Of a stretch of DNA of 41,417 nt, positions 24,691 to 33,365 are shown piece after piece (position 1 is the stretch's first letter; every line of letters begins with the position of its first letter). The stretch covers positions 1-41,417 of the forward strand of contig CAYQTO010000012.1 of NCBI GenBank assembly GCA_964420455.1, read 5' to 3'. The DNA comes from CAYQTO01 sp964420455 (GTDB taxonomy: Bacteria > Sumerlaeota > Sumerlaeia > SLMS01). Below the pieces are notes generated by a model. That model saw nothing but the letters and a program-made list of their open reading frames with translations. It ran no database searches and was not told the DNA's origin. The position numbers and the translations under genes were made by a program.

Positions 24691-26118
24691 TTGCCCTTTG
24701 CGCCGGACTTGAGCCTTGGCGGGGCGCTGCTGCTCGCGGTCTACTACGGTTGCCTCGGTGCGTTGGCGGCGCTGGGGCTCCACCGGCTTTGGCTGCTTGC
24801 CCTGAGTCGTCCCGCCCCCGAGCCGGAACCGCCCGGGCCGGCCGAATGGCCGCAGGTCCTCGTCCAGCTCCCGCTTTACAACGAGCCGCGGGTCGCCGAA
24901 CGGCTCGTCCGCGCCTGCGCTGCCTTCGATTATCCAGCCGGCCGGCTTCATGTGCAGATCCTCGATGATTCGACGGACGGGACGACGGCGGTGCTGGAAT
25001 CCGTGATCGCGGAGGTTGCGGCCCGGCCCGGCGCCCCCCGCATCAGCCACGTCCGCCGGGGGAACCGGACGGGTTTCAAGGCCGGCGCCCTCGCTGCGGG
25101 CCTCGCGGCGACCAGCGAGCCCGTCGTCGCCCTCTTCGATTCCGATTTCGTCCCCCCGGCCGATTTCCTCCTCCGGACCGTGCCGGCACTGCTCGCGGAG
25201 GACGACATCGGCTTTGTCCAGGCCCGATGGGGGCACCTCAACGCCGGGGAGGGGTGGTTGACGCGGGCTCAGGCGACGCTCCTCGACGGTCACTTCCTCG
25301 GGGAACACGTGGCCCGGAGCCGCCACCGGCTGGTCTTCAATTTCAATGGGACGGCGGGTGTCTGGCGGCGGGTGGCGATCGAGGCCGCCGGCGGCTGGCA
25401 CCACGACACCCTCACGGAGGATTTCGACCTTAGCTATCGCGCGCGGTTTGCCGGATGGCGGGGCCGTTTCCTCGCGGATGTGGTGGCGCCGGCGGAACTT
25501 CCGGCGTCGTGGGGCGACCTCCGTGGCCAGCAGTCGCGCTGGGCCCGGGGCTCCATGCAGACGCTGCGCAAGCTGCTGGTGCCGTTGTGGCGTTCGCGGC
25601 TGGCCCTGGTGGAGAAGGTCGAGGGCACCCTGCCCCTCGTTTCCAACGGCGCGTGGATTCTGCTGGTGCTGGTAATGGTGCTGCAGGGGCCCGTGTTTGT
25701 CCTGCGCCAGTCGGGCGGGTTATGGAATTTGTTCTGGCTTGATGTGGCGTTGCTGGTTCCGGCGACAGGGGCGTTTGGGTTGTACTACCTGTGGATCGGG
25801 CGGCGGGCCGGGCGAGGATGGAGGAGTGCGCTGGCGGGAGCCGGGGCGGGATTGCTGCTCGGGGTGGGATTGGCAGTGAACAACGGGCGTGCGGCGCTGC
25901 GGGGGCTGTCGGGTTCGACGGGGGTGTTCGTGCGCACGCCCAAGTGGGGGAGCGGCGCGCGGCCGCGGACGCAGCGGCGCATCGCTCCGGGCGAGGCATT
26001 GCTGCTGGTGTCTTTGGTGGCGACGGGGGTGTGGGCGGGAATGGAGGGGGTGCTGACGGCCATTCCGTTTCTGGCATTCTTTGCGTTCGGGGTGGGGTGG
26101 GCAGCGAGGGGGGATTGA
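24691..26118 (+). CDS. Processive family 2 glycosyltransferase (cellulose/mannan synthase-like)
   Basis: 475 residues from a TTG at 24691, preceded by GGGAGGGA. Order: N-terminal membrane helix (LLLAVYYGCLGALAALGL); GT-A domain with QVLVQLPLYNEPRVAERL, first Asp pair DDSTDGT (92-93), DSD at 150-152 (LFDSDFVP), FNGTAGVWRR, the general-base region TEDFDLSYR (Asp 244) and QQSRWARG (QxxRW, residues 280-284), which marks processive synthases. Several C-terminal membrane helices form the export channel. Such enzymes polymerise and export beta-linked glucan or mannan; the sequence most resembles CslA-like glucomannan-type synthases, but the product cannot be read from it. No BcsB/C or other accessory genes are adjacent. 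glgB follows after 145 bp. Confidence 0.9.
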   Translation: MPFAPDLSLGGALLLAVYYGCLGALAALGLHRLWLLALSRPAPEPEPPGPAEWPQVLVQLPLYNEPRVAERLVRACAAFDYPAGRLHVQILDDSTDGTTAVLESVIAEVAARPGAPRISHVRRGNRTGFKAGALAAGLAATSEPVVALFDSDFVPPADFLLRTVPALLAEDDIGFVQARWGHLNAGEGWLTRAQATLLDGHFLGEHVARSRHRLVFNFNGTAGVWRRVAIEAAGGWHHDTLTEDFDLSYRARFAGWRGRFLADVVAPAELPASWGDLRGQQSRWARGSMQTLRKLLVPLWRSRLALVEKVEGTLPLVSNGAWILLVLVMVLQGPVFVLRQSGGLWNLFWLDVALLVPATGAFGLYYLWIGRRAGRGWRSALAGAGAGLLLGVGLAVNNGRAALRGLSGSTGVFVRTPKWGSGARPRTQRRIAPGEALLLVSLVATGVWAGMEGVLTAIPFLAFFAFGVGWAARGD

Positions 26119-26263
26119 TAAACCGTTGCGCGCCGGGGTGGCTGCCCGGTCCAACGCTGGTGGGGGAAACCCTTTGCATGGCGGCGCGGGCTGCCGTCAC
26201 CTTCTGGCCCTCCCCCGAAAGGCCCTCCGAGGCCGTTATCCCGTTGGAAAGAAGCGAGGTACC

Positions 26264-28954
26264 ATGGCGCGTCAGCCGGAAGACGTGGAGAAGAAGACCA
26301 CCAAGGGGACCCGCAAGGCGTCCTCAAAGAAGGCTGCGACGGAAAAGGCGGCCCCGAAGAAGGGTACCCCCGCGGGGAAGAAGAAAGGGACCGAACCGAA
26401 GCCCACGGCGGCCACCTCCAAGAAGGATGGGCCGGAGAAGAAGGCCAGCGCCACGAAGCCCGCGACGAAGGGCTCCGCCAGCCCGAAGACGACGGCCGCG
26501 AAAGCAGCCACCACACCCGGCAAGAGTGCTACGAAACCGGCCGCCAGTACAAAGAAGGCGCCCGCCAAGAAGACCACCACCACGGAACCGAAGGGGGCCG
26601 GAAAGAAATCCGCGGCGGTGAAGAAGACGACCGTGCCGAAGGCGAAGCGCGCCGGCGGTGAGTCCTCCGCGGTAGCGAAAACGGATGTAACGGCGCTGGA
26701 TTCGGCTGCGGGAGCAGGGGTGCCTCCTGTGCCCACCGGTGCCAGCCACCTCCTGGCGGACGGCGTGCCGGTCGAGGACTTCTGGTCGCTGGTCCATTGC
26801 CAGTCTTGGGACCCACACCGGCTCCTGGGGGCCCATGCGGGGAGCTGGAACGGGGAGGACGGGATCGTCGTTCGGGGATGGCACCCGGACGCGCGCCAGG
26901 TCGACCTGCTGATCCACGGCGAGGAGAAGCCGGTGCCGATGGAGTCCCTGGAGGTACCCGGCGTCTTCGCTGTCTGGCTTTCCCGCCGCGCCTTTCCCCT
27001 CCGTTATACGCTGCGGTTCACCTTTCCGAGCGGGGGTGTGTGGGAGATTGACGACCCCTATCAGTTCATGCCGTCGCTGGGCGATTTGGATCTGTGGCTT
27101 CACAGCGAGGGGAACCATTATCACGCCTACCGCAAGTTCGGCGCGCAGCTCACCGAGATGGACGGGGTGCGGGGGGTGGCGTTCTGCCTTTGGGCGCCAA
27201 GCGCCAAGCGGGTGAGCGTCATCGGCGAGTTCAACAATTGGGACGGACGCCTCCACCCGATGCGGTCCATGGGCGGCTCCGGCGTCTGGGAACTCTTTGT
27301 GCCCGGGGTCAGCGAGGCCGACGGCTACAAGTACGAGATCCTCACGCAGGATGGGCACCTTCGCTTCAAGGCGGACCCCTACGCGTTCGGGTTCGACCTC
27401 CGACCGTCCACCCATTCCAAGGTGGTGAACCTCAATGCCTACGCTTGGAAAGACAGCGAGTACATGCGCCAGCTTCAGCAGCGCCAGCCGCTCCAGGAGC
27501 CGGTGGCGATCTACGAGGTGCACCTCGGCTCGTGGATGCGTGTGCCCGAGGAGGGCAACCGCTGGATGACCTACCGCGAGCTGGCGCACTCGCTCGTTCC
27601 CCATGTGCAACGCTACGGGTTCACCCATGTCGAGCTGCTCCCCGTCGCCGAGCACCCGTTCGACGGGAGCTGGGGCTACCAGGTGACCGGCTACTACGCC
27701 CCCACCTCGCGCTTCGGATCGCCCGACGACTTCAAGTACTTCGTCGACTACATGCACCAGCACGGGATCGGGGTGCTGGTGGACTGGGTACCCGCGCACT
27801 TCCCCCGCGACGACTTTGCCCTGCGGTGGTTCGACGGCAGCGCGCTGTACGAGCACTCGGACCCGCGGCGCGGCGAGCACAAGGATTGGGGCACGCTGAT
27901 CTTCGATTATGGCCGCCCGGAGGTGAAGAATTTCCTCCTGTCGAACGCGCTCTTCTGGCTCGATGAATACCACATCGACGGGCTGCGGGTGGACGCGGTG
28001 GCGTCGATGCTCTACCTCGACTACAGTCGTCAGCCGGGCGAGTGGGTGCCCAACCAGTTCGGTGGGAACGAGAACCTTGAGGCGATCGCCTTCCTGCGCC
28101 AGCTCAACGAGGTGATCCACGGCCAGTATCCGGGCCGGTTCATGGTGGCGGAGGAATCGACGGCTTTCACCGGCGTTTCGAGACCGACCTACAGCGGCGG
28201 CCTCGGGTTCACCTTCAAGTGGAACATGGGCTGGATGAACGATACGCTGCGCTATTTCCAGCGCGACCCGGTCTTCCGCCAGCACCACCAGAACGACCTG
28301 ACCTTCGCCCTCGTCTACCAGTACACGGAGAACTTCATCCTGCCCTTCAGCCACGACGAGGTGGTCCACGGCAAGGGGTCGCTCCTGGCAAAGATGCCGG
28401 GCGACTGGTGGCAGAAGTTCGCGAACCTCCGCCTGCTGTACAGCTATCTATACGCCCACCCGGGCAAGAAGCTCCTGTTCATGGGGGCGGAGTTCGGCCA
28501 GTACAATGAATGGGACTACGCCCGGTCGCTGGACTGGCACGTGGCGGGAAGCCCGTTGAACAAGGGAATCGAGCGGATGCTGGAATCACTCGGGTGGACC
28601 TACCGGCGAAACCGCGAGTTCTGGCTGTTCGACAACGAGCCGATCGGCTTCCGGTGGATCGATTTCAGCGACAACTCATCTTCGGTGCTTTCCTTCGTGC
28701 GGCAGGGCCCCGAGGGGCACATCCTGTGTGTGTTCAACTTTACGCCGGTGCCGCGGCTTGGCTACCGCGTGGGGGCGCCGGGACAAGGCACCTATCGGGA
28801 AATCTTCAACAGCGACGCGGGCGAGTTTGGCGGCAGCAACGTGGGCAACTACGGACAGGTGTTCACCCAGGAGCTGCCCTGGCACGGGTGTCCCCATTCG
28901 ATTCACCTGAATATCCCGCCGCTGGGGGCGGTGTTCCTCAAGCACGAGGAGTAG
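26264..28954 (+). CDS. glgB: 1,4-alpha-glucan branching enzyme with Lys-rich N-terminal tail
   Basis: 896 residues against about 730 in E. coli. The branching enzyme starts near residue 170: N-terminal beta domain (WDPHRLLGAHAG), CBM48 (GVAFCLWAPSAKRVSVIGEF, NNWDGRLHPMR), then the GH13 barrel with YEVHLGSWMR, VELLPVAEHPFDGSWGYQVT, the nucleophile in GLRVDAVASML (Asp 577), acid/base in VAEESTAF (Glu 630) and LPFSHDEVVHGK (His 697, Asp 698), and C-terminal RVGAPGQGTYREIFNSDAGEFGG. It makes alpha-1,6 branches in glycogen. The extra ~135 N-terminal residues are almost entirely Lys, Ala, Thr, Pro, Ser and Gly, like histone H1 or AlgP tails. The ATG at 26264 is chosen because the tail begins there in good frame; starting after the tail would need an internal start near residue 140. 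Confidence 0.95.
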   Translation: MARQPEDVEKKTTKGTRKASSKKAATEKAAPKKGTPAGKKKGTEPKPTAATSKKDGPEKKASATKPATKGSASPKTTAAKAATTPGKSATKPAASTKKAPAKKTTTTEPKGAGKKSAAVKKTTVPKAKRAGGESSAVAKTDVTALDSAAGAGVPPVPTGASHLLADGVPVEDFWSLVHCQSWDPHRLLGAHAGSWNGEDGIVVRGWHPDARQVDLLIHGEEKPVPMESLEVPGVFAVWLSRRAFPLRYTLRFTFPSGGVWEIDDPYQFMPSLGDLDLWLHSEGNHYHAYRKFGAQLTEMDGVRGVAFCLWAPSAKRVSVIGEFNNWDGRLHPMRSMGGSGVWELFVPGVSEADGYKYEILTQDGHLRFKADPYAFGFDLRPSTHSKVVNLNAYAWKDSEYMRQLQQRQPLQEPVAIYEVHLGSWMRVPEEGNRWMTYRELAHSLVPHVQRYGFTHVELLPVAEHPFDGSWGYQVTGYYAPTSRFGSPDDFKYFVDYMHQHGIGVLVDWVPAHFPRDDFALRWFDGSALYEHSDPRRGEHKDWGTLIFDYGRPEVKNFLLSNALFWLDEYHIDGLRVDAVASMLYLDYSRQPGEWVPNQFGGNENLEAIAFLRQLNEVIHGQYPGRFMVAEESTAFTGVSRPTYSGGLGFTFKWNMGWMNDTLRYFQRDPVFRQHHQNDLTFALVYQYTENFILPFSHDEVVHGKGSLLAKMPGDWWQKFANLRLLYSYLYAHPGKKLLFMGAEFGQYNEWDYARSLDWHVAGSPLNKGIERMLESLGWTYRRNREFWLFDNEPIGFRWIDFSDNSSSVLSFVRQGPEGHILCVFNFTPVPRLGYRVGAPGQGTYREIFNSDAGEFGGSNVGNYGQVFTQELPWHGCPHSIHLNIPPLGAVFLKHEE

Positions 28955-28963
28955 GGAGGACGT

Positions 28964-29515
28964 TCAGGAGGGGGGGGCGTCTTCGTCCGGTAGGTCGCCG
29001 TCCTCCTCGTCGTCGCCAAAGACGAAGTCGGCGAAGTCCTCCGCATCGGCGAACCAAAGCGTCTCGGCGTCCTCGTCCTCGCCGCGGACAAGCACGCCGC
29101 TACCGGTTTCCGTGGCGTAGATGTAGGCGAAGGCGACGCCGGCCTCGACGGCCGCGCTGGAGTCCTCGAAGGAGAGCAGGATGTCCCACCGGTTGCCCTC
29201 GAGGTATTCCTTGAGGCGGGGCTCCTGGCGGAGGATCTCGTTGATGAGTTCCTGGATGGCGGGGTCGCGCTCATCCCGTGGGGTAACGGCGACGTGGATG
29301 GTGGGCTCGCCCTCGTCTTCCTCGAGGTCGGGGAGTTCGACGTGGAGGTGGGCATCGTTGAGGGGATCGTCCGCGCCCTCGACGTCCGCAGGCGCCAGTG
29401 CCGTCCCATCCTGGATGAAGCGTCCCTCGAGGCCGAGCAGCTCGACGAGGGATTCCGAAAGGCGCCGAAAGCTGGGGACCGTGTCGTCGCGGCCGAAAAG
29501 CAGGATCGCCGACAT
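28964..29515 (-). CDS. Acidic protein of unknown function
   Basis: 183 residues, unrecognised. GGAGGAG eight bases before the ATG supports the start. The protein opens with AILLFGRDDTVPSFRRLSES, has an acidic middle (DLEEDEGEPTIHVAVTPRD), a helical stretch ending EILRQEPRLKEYLEGNRWDI, a beta-like segment (ILLSFEDSSAAVEAGVAFAYIY, ATETGSGVLVRGEDED) and a strongly acidic tail (FGDDEEDGDLPDED). No signal peptide or membrane helix is seen, so it is probably cytoplasmic. It is convergent with glgB, with stops only 9 bp apart. Base use matches its neighbours. Confidence 0.8.
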   Translation of the reverse strand: MSAILLFGRDDTVPSFRRLSESLVELLGLEGRFIQDGTALAPADVEGADDPLNDAHLHVELPDLEEDEGEPTIHVAVTPRDERDPAIQELINEILRQEPRLKEYLEGNRWDILLSFEDSSAAVEAGVAFAYIYATETGSGVLVRGEDEDAETLWFADAEDFADFVFGDDEEDGDLPDEDAPPS

Positions 29516-29655
29516 GGGGGCGACTCCTCCGTAGGTGGCTTGGCCCCCATCGGGTAGACAGCGGGCAAGGTCGTCAATCCATGATGCGTTTCGGACTTTC
29601 CTTCCTTGCGCTCCAAGGGGGGGGCTCCCATTTTCCCCCGCCGGAGAAGACCAAC

Positions 29656-30288
29656 ATGATGCGCCCCTATTTCCTTTTTCTTCCCCTCGCCTGTGCGCTG
29701 ATGCTCCTGCTGCCGTCGGCTTCCGGCCTGCGGGCCCAGTTGCCGACGACCGGCACCCTTGCCCAGCGCGGCGAGACCATTCGCGTCGGCTTCGTCGACA
29801 TCGACCTCGTTCTCGAAGAGAGTCGTGCCATTCGGTCGATCATCACCGAGATCGACGCCGAATTGGCGGACGAGGCGGGGGAGATAGAAAGCAAACGGGC
29901 GGAGGCGATGCGGCTCCGCCGCGAACTCGAGCAGCAGGACCCGCTCCTTTCCGAGGAGTCCCGCCGTCAGCGCCAGCAGCAGATTCTCGACCTCCTCGCC
30001 GAAGTGGAGGAGCTGGAGCTGCGCTTTCGCCGAACCATCCGGGAACGCCAGCAGGTCTCCATCGAGCCGCTCCTGGAGCAGGTGGTGATCTTCATCGCGG
30101 ACGTGGCGGAGCGGGAGAAGTTCGACCTGGTGGTGCGGGGCGAGGCGGTGTTGTACGGCGCGCGGCGGGTGGATTTGACGCCCGAGGTGGTTCGCGAAAT
30201 CGACCGGCGGGGGGAGGAACTCCGCGCGCGTGTCCTGCCCCCGGGAGACCTCGATGATGGCCCGGAACTGCTCCCGCTGATTCCATGA
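29656..30288 (+). CDS. Skp/OmpH-family periplasmic chaperone
   Basis: 210 residues from the ATG at 29656, just after CCGGAGAAG; an adjacent ATG at 29659 is equally possible, and an upstream ATG at 29581 would add a Gly/Pro stretch before the signal peptide. Signal peptide RPYFLFLPLACALMLLLPS. The mature part opens with IRVGFVDIDLVLEESRAIRSI, the OmpH signature, then a long Glu/Arg/Gln-rich coiled coil (residues about 65-150), and closes with REKFDLVVRGEAVLYGARRVDLTPEVVREIDRR, the typical conserved end. Skp holds unfolded outer-membrane proteins in the periplasm. It overlaps lpxC by four bases (ATGA), as in many outer-membrane biogenesis operons. Confidence 0.9.
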   Translation: MMRPYFLFLPLACALMLLLPSASGLRAQLPTTGTLAQRGETIRVGFVDIDLVLEESRAIRSIITEIDAELADEAGEIESKRAEAMRLRRELEQQDPLLSEESRRQRQQQILDLLAEVEELELRFRRTIRERQQVSIEPLLEQVVIFIADVAEREKFDLVVRGEAVLYGARRVDLTPEVVREIDRRGEELRARVLPPGDLDDGPELLPLIP

Positions 30289-31163
30289 CGGCGACTTCCA
30301 TGATCGCAACGTTGAGAACAGGCGGGCGTCCGCGGCAGACCGTCTCGCACGCGGTGGAGGTGGCCGGCGCCGGCCTGCATACGGGACTCGACTGCCGGGC
30401 GGTGATCCGTCCGGCGGAAGGTGGCCGCGGCATCCGGTTCCTACGCAAGGGGGCGGGGGAGATTCCGGCAACGATCGAGACGGCGGACCCCGAGGCAAGT
30501 GTCCGCCGGACGGTGCTCGTGGCTGCCGATGGCGGGAGGGTTGAACTCGTGGAACACCTGATGGCGGCCTTCGCGGCGTCGGGAGTCAGCGATGCCGAGG
30601 TGGAAATCGAGGGCCCGGAGGTCCCGTTTCTGGGTGGGGGGGCACGGGAATTCCTGGAGGCGCTGCTGGAGGCAGGGCTCGAGGAATGCGGGGGCGGGCG
30701 GCCGCTCCTCGTGGTCGAGGAACCAATGGCCTTCCAGTGCGACGGTGCGGTGCTCGCGGCGATGCCCGCGGAGGGTTGCCGTCTCTCGGCTTACGTGGAG
30801 TATCCAGGGACCGTGGTGGGGAGCATGGGGGCATCGGTGGAGTTGGATGCGGGTGTGTTCCTGCGCGAGATTGCCCCGGCGCGAACCTTTGCAGCCGCCT
30901 CGGAAATCGAGGGGCTGCGGGCCGCCGGCCTCGCCAAGGGCGGGAATCTCCAAAATGCCGTTGTGTTCGACGCCGGGAAATACCTGACTGATCCCCTTTA
31001 TTTTCCGGACGAAGTTGCCCGGCATAAAATCGTGGACCTGCTTGGCGACTTGGGCTTACTCGGCTGTGAGATGCGGGGACACTTTTGGGCATGGCGGGCC
31101 GGTCATCGCACCCACCTCCTGTTTGCCCGCCAACTCCTTTCCAGAACGATTCGAGAAGAATGA
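30285..31163 (+). CDS. lpxC: UDP-3-O-acyl-N-acetylglucosamine deacetylase
   Basis: 292 residues, close to the usual ~305. LpxC removes the N-acetyl group from UDP-3-O-acyl-GlcNAc, the committed zinc-dependent step of lipid A synthesis in the cytoplasm. Visible motifs: GAGLHTGLDCRAVIRPA; VELVEHLMAAFAASGVSDAEV with the zinc His 91 after Glu 90; GPEVPFLGGGAREFLEAL; ARTFAAASEIEGLRAAGLAKGG; and HKIVDLLGDLGLLG with His 247 and Asp 251 (other zinc ligands), then AGHRTH with the catalytic His. All key residues are present. The start at 30285 overlaps the skp stop; an in-frame ATG at 30300 is also possible. Lipid A genes follow directly (fabZ and lpxI). Confidence 0.95.
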   Translation: MTATSMIATLRTGGRPRQTVSHAVEVAGAGLHTGLDCRAVIRPAEGGRGIRFLRKGAGEIPATIETADPEASVRRTVLVAADGGRVELVEHLMAAFAASGVSDAEVEIEGPEVPFLGGGAREFLEALLEAGLEECGGGRPLLVVEEPMAFQCDGAVLAAMPAEGCRLSAYVEYPGTVVGSMGASVELDAGVFLREIAPARTFAAASEIEGLRAAGLAKGGNLQNAVVFDAGKYLTDPLYFPDEVARHKIVDLLGDLGLLGCEMRGHFWAWRAGHRTHLLFARQLLSRTIREE

Positions 31164-31648
31164 GCGAGGACCTGAGAGACAAGTTTGGCTTTTGGCCCCC
31201 CTTCGGTGCGGAGACCATCCGCAAGATCATCCCCCATCGGTACCCCTTCCTCCACGTGGACCAGATGACGACCTTCTACGAGGATGGGATGGAAGGATAC
31301 AAGCTGCTGTCCAGCGGCGAGCCCTGCTTTCAGGGCCACTTCCCGGATCAGCCGATCTTTCCGGGCGTGCTCCAGATCGAAACCGCCGCCCAGGTGGGGG
31401 CCTGCTGGATCCTTTCCCTCAGGGAAAATCTGGGCAAGATCGCCTATCTGATGTCGGTGGAGGAGGCCAAGTTCCGGCGCCCCGCGATCCCCGGCATGCG
31501 ACTGGACGTGAAGGGAAGGATTCGGAACCTCAAGTCGCGGACCGGACGCCTCCAGGCGGAGGTCACCAGCGACGGACAACTGATTTCGAATGTGACGCTT
31601 CTCTTTGCCTTCCAGAAAGAGGATAATGGTGCCGGCCGTGGCGAGTAA
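31160..31648 (+). CDS. fabZ: 3-hydroxyacyl-ACP dehydratase FabZ
   Basis: 162 residues; ATG overlaps the lpxC stop (ATGA). FabZ dehydrates beta-hydroxyacyl-ACP in fatty-acid elongation, competing with lipid A synthesis for hydroxyacyl-ACP. Motifs: IRKIIPHRYPFLHVDQM; CFQGHFPDQPIFPGVLQIETAAQVG with catalytic His 60 and Glu 74 (14 residues apart, as in known enzymes); and KFRRPAIPGMRLDVKGRI. The hot-dog fold and length are standard. In Bacteroidetes and some others LpxC and FabZ are one fused protein; here they are adjacent but separate, and a single-base event at the overlap would fuse them. Confidence 0.95.
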   Translation: MSEDLRDKFGFWPPFGAETIRKIIPHRYPFLHVDQMTTFYEDGMEGYKLLSSGEPCFQGHFPDQPIFPGVLQIETAAQVGACWILSLRENLGKIAYLMSVEEAKFRRPAIPGMRLDVKGRIRNLKSRTGRLQAEVTSDGQLISNVTLLFAFQKEDNGAGRGE

Positions 31649-32540
31649 GGTCTATGTGGACGGAGCCGACTCCCGGCTGGAAGAGGTGCCGAAGAAGATC
31701 GGGCTCATCGCCGGCGAGGGCGAGTTTCCCATCACCCTCGCCCAGGCGGCGAAGGGCGAGGGGGTCGAGGTCATCACCTTCGGCATTCACGGTTACGCGC
31801 ACGAGCGCATCCGCGAGTTCAGCGACCGGCTCCACATGCTCAAGCTCACGGAATTGTCGCGGCTCATCGACCTCTCGCGGGAGGAGGGGGTGCGGCACAT
31901 TGTGATGGCCGGCCGGGTGCCCCACGGGCTGCTGCTCCTCCGCCAGATCAGCCTCGATCCCAAGCTGCTGCGGCTGATCGCCCAACTGCCCAACAAGAAG
32001 GCGGACTCGGTGCTGAAGATCGCCGTGGAGGAACTCGAGCGCGAGGGCTTCACGGTGCTCAACTCGACGTTGTTCCTTCGCTCGCTCATGCCCGAGCCAG
32101 GCATTCTGACGCCGCGGGTCCTTCCCGACGAGGAGATTATCCGCGACGTGGATTTCGGCTACCCCCTCGCCAAGCAACTCGGAGCGCTGGACATCGGCCA
32201 GACGGTGGCGGTGAAGAACCAGGTCGTGGTGGCGGTGGAGGGGCTCGAGGGGACGGACAAGCTCATCGAGCGGAGCTACCACCTCGCGGGCGAGGGCGTC
32301 GTGTTTGTCAAGGTGGCCAAGCCACGCCAGGATATGCGGTTCGACGTGCCGGTGGTGGGGTTGACGACGTTCAAGCACCTGGTGAAGGCACGTGCGGCAG
32401 CGCTTTGCGTGACGGCGAACCGCTCCCTCTTCTTCGACCGGGCGGAATCGATCGCCCTGGCCGAGCGGCACGGCATCTGCATCATGGCCCGGCCGGACAC
32501 CGATACCATCCGCAGCGTGACGCCGGTTCCCAACGCCTGA
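31626..32540 (+). CDS. lpxI: UDP-2,3-diacylglucosamine pyrophosphatase LpxI
   Basis: 304 residues from the ATG at 31626, with AGAAAGAGG just upstream; it overlaps fabZ by 23 bp. LpxI makes lipid X from UDP-2,3-diacyl-GlcN by attacking the alpha phosphorus, replacing LpxH in many lineages. N-terminal domain KKIGLIAGEGEFPITLAQAAK, GVEVITFGIHGYAHERI, GVRHIVMAGRVPHG. C-terminal domain LGALDIGQTVAVKNQVVVAVEGLEGTDKLI, VFVKVAKPRQDMRFDVPVVG, ALCVTANRSLFFDRAESIALAERHGICIMA. These match the family well throughout. An N-terminal extension of about 20-25 residues (VPAVASKVYVDGADSRLE) is present. Confidence 0.93.
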   Translation: MVPAVASKVYVDGADSRLEEVPKKIGLIAGEGEFPITLAQAAKGEGVEVITFGIHGYAHERIREFSDRLHMLKLTELSRLIDLSREEGVRHIVMAGRVPHGLLLLRQISLDPKLLRLIAQLPNKKADSVLKIAVEELEREGFTVLNSTLFLRSLMPEPGILTPRVLPDEEIIRDVDFGYPLAKQLGALDIGQTVAVKNQVVVAVEGLEGTDKLIERSYHLAGEGVVFVKVAKPRQDMRFDVPVVGLTTFKHLVKARAAALCVTANRSLFFDRAESIALAERHGICIMARPDTDTIRSVTPVPNA

Positions 32541-32557
32541 GTCCCCCCACGCCTGCT

Positions 32558-32580
32558 TTCGCGTTGCGAACCGGCGCCGG
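32558..32580 (+). terminator. Weak stem-loop after lpxI
   Basis: TTCGC-GTT-GCGAA (32558-32570) is a perfect 5-bp hairpin followed at once by the palindrome CCGGCGCCGG (32571-32580), 18 bp after the lpxI stop. No T-run follows, so termination is uncertain. The remaining ~58 bp before the next gene show nothing recognisable except GGGGAG serving that gene. Confidence 0.3.
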
Positions 32581-32638
32581 AACGGCAAGCTTCTCTCCCG
32601 CGTAAGGCCCATCGCGCCCGCCTTGGGGAGACCAGACT

Positions 32639-33280
32639 TTGAACATTACCATCCACGTAAGCAATGGCGAGAGCTTTCGCTTTGCCCAGCCGGACAAGGA
32701 AACCGCCCTCAAAGTCCTTGATGGCTTCCAGCCCAACAGGCTCTTCACGCGCCCACAAATCCTCGTCCACGGCAGCTTCTCCGTGAGCGGCTTCAGTTCG
32801 AAGGAGGTGGAATTCATCGAGTTCGAGACAGATCTCGAGCCCGGGTGGACGAACCGCCAGCGCATGGAGTCGCTGCAGGTGCTGGCGAAGGAGGACTTCG
32901 ACGAGGCGCTGATGAAGTTGACGCGACGACTGGAGAAGGGACTTTCGACGGAGGACGAGTCGGCCTTTCACGGGCTGGTGGACTTCCGCTTCCTGAGCGG
33001 GCGGGAGCTGTACCTTCGGGCGGCGTTCGAGAAGCTGGGCTCGATCGACGACCGCCACCGGCTCCAGAGCTTCTTCGAGTCGGAGGGCTTCGCGGCCCGG
33101 ATGTCCCGCGGCGGGTGGACGGTGATCAACACACGGGCCATCGTGCGCTATACAATTCAGCCGGGCCCGCCGACTGCTCCCCTCAACGCGTGGGTCGCCG
33201 CACGCCAAGGGGATTCCTTCGGCTCGCGCCTGAGCATGCAGCAGGTCGACAAGCGTTCCCTCGAGGATGTGGAACCCTGA
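32639..33280 (+). CDS. Protein of unknown function
   Basis: 213 residues from a TTG at 32639 preceded by GGGGAG eight bases upstream; product begins MNITIHVSNGESFRFAQPD. Not recognised. Alternating beta and amphipathic helix, with a beta-rich N-terminus (residues 1-65, including FIEFETDLEPGW), a helical middle (SLQVLAKEDFDEALMKLTRRLEKGL, HRLQSFFESEGFAARM) and an irregular C-terminus. No signal peptide and no membrane helix, so probably cytoplasmic. The start, codon use and direction (same as lpxI and the downstream small gene) support a real gene. The last part TVINTRAIVRYTIQPG contains Tyr-Thr written TAT ACA. Confidence 0.75.
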   Translation: MNITIHVSNGESFRFAQPDKETALKVLDGFQPNRLFTRPQILVHGSFSVSGFSSKEVEFIEFETDLEPGWTNRQRMESLQVLAKEDFDEALMKLTRRLEKGLSTEDESAFHGLVDFRFLSGRELYLRAAFEKLGSIDDRHRLQSFFESEGFAARMSRGGWTVINTRAIVRYTIQPGPPTAPLNAWVAARQGDSFGSRLSMQQVDKRSLEDVEP

Positions 33281-33365
33281 AACCAAGCCACGCCGCCAAG
33301 GAACCTCGAGGGACCGCGCTGGCTCCCGGGTTGCCGCCCCGCCCGCCGTGGAGTAATCACACTCC

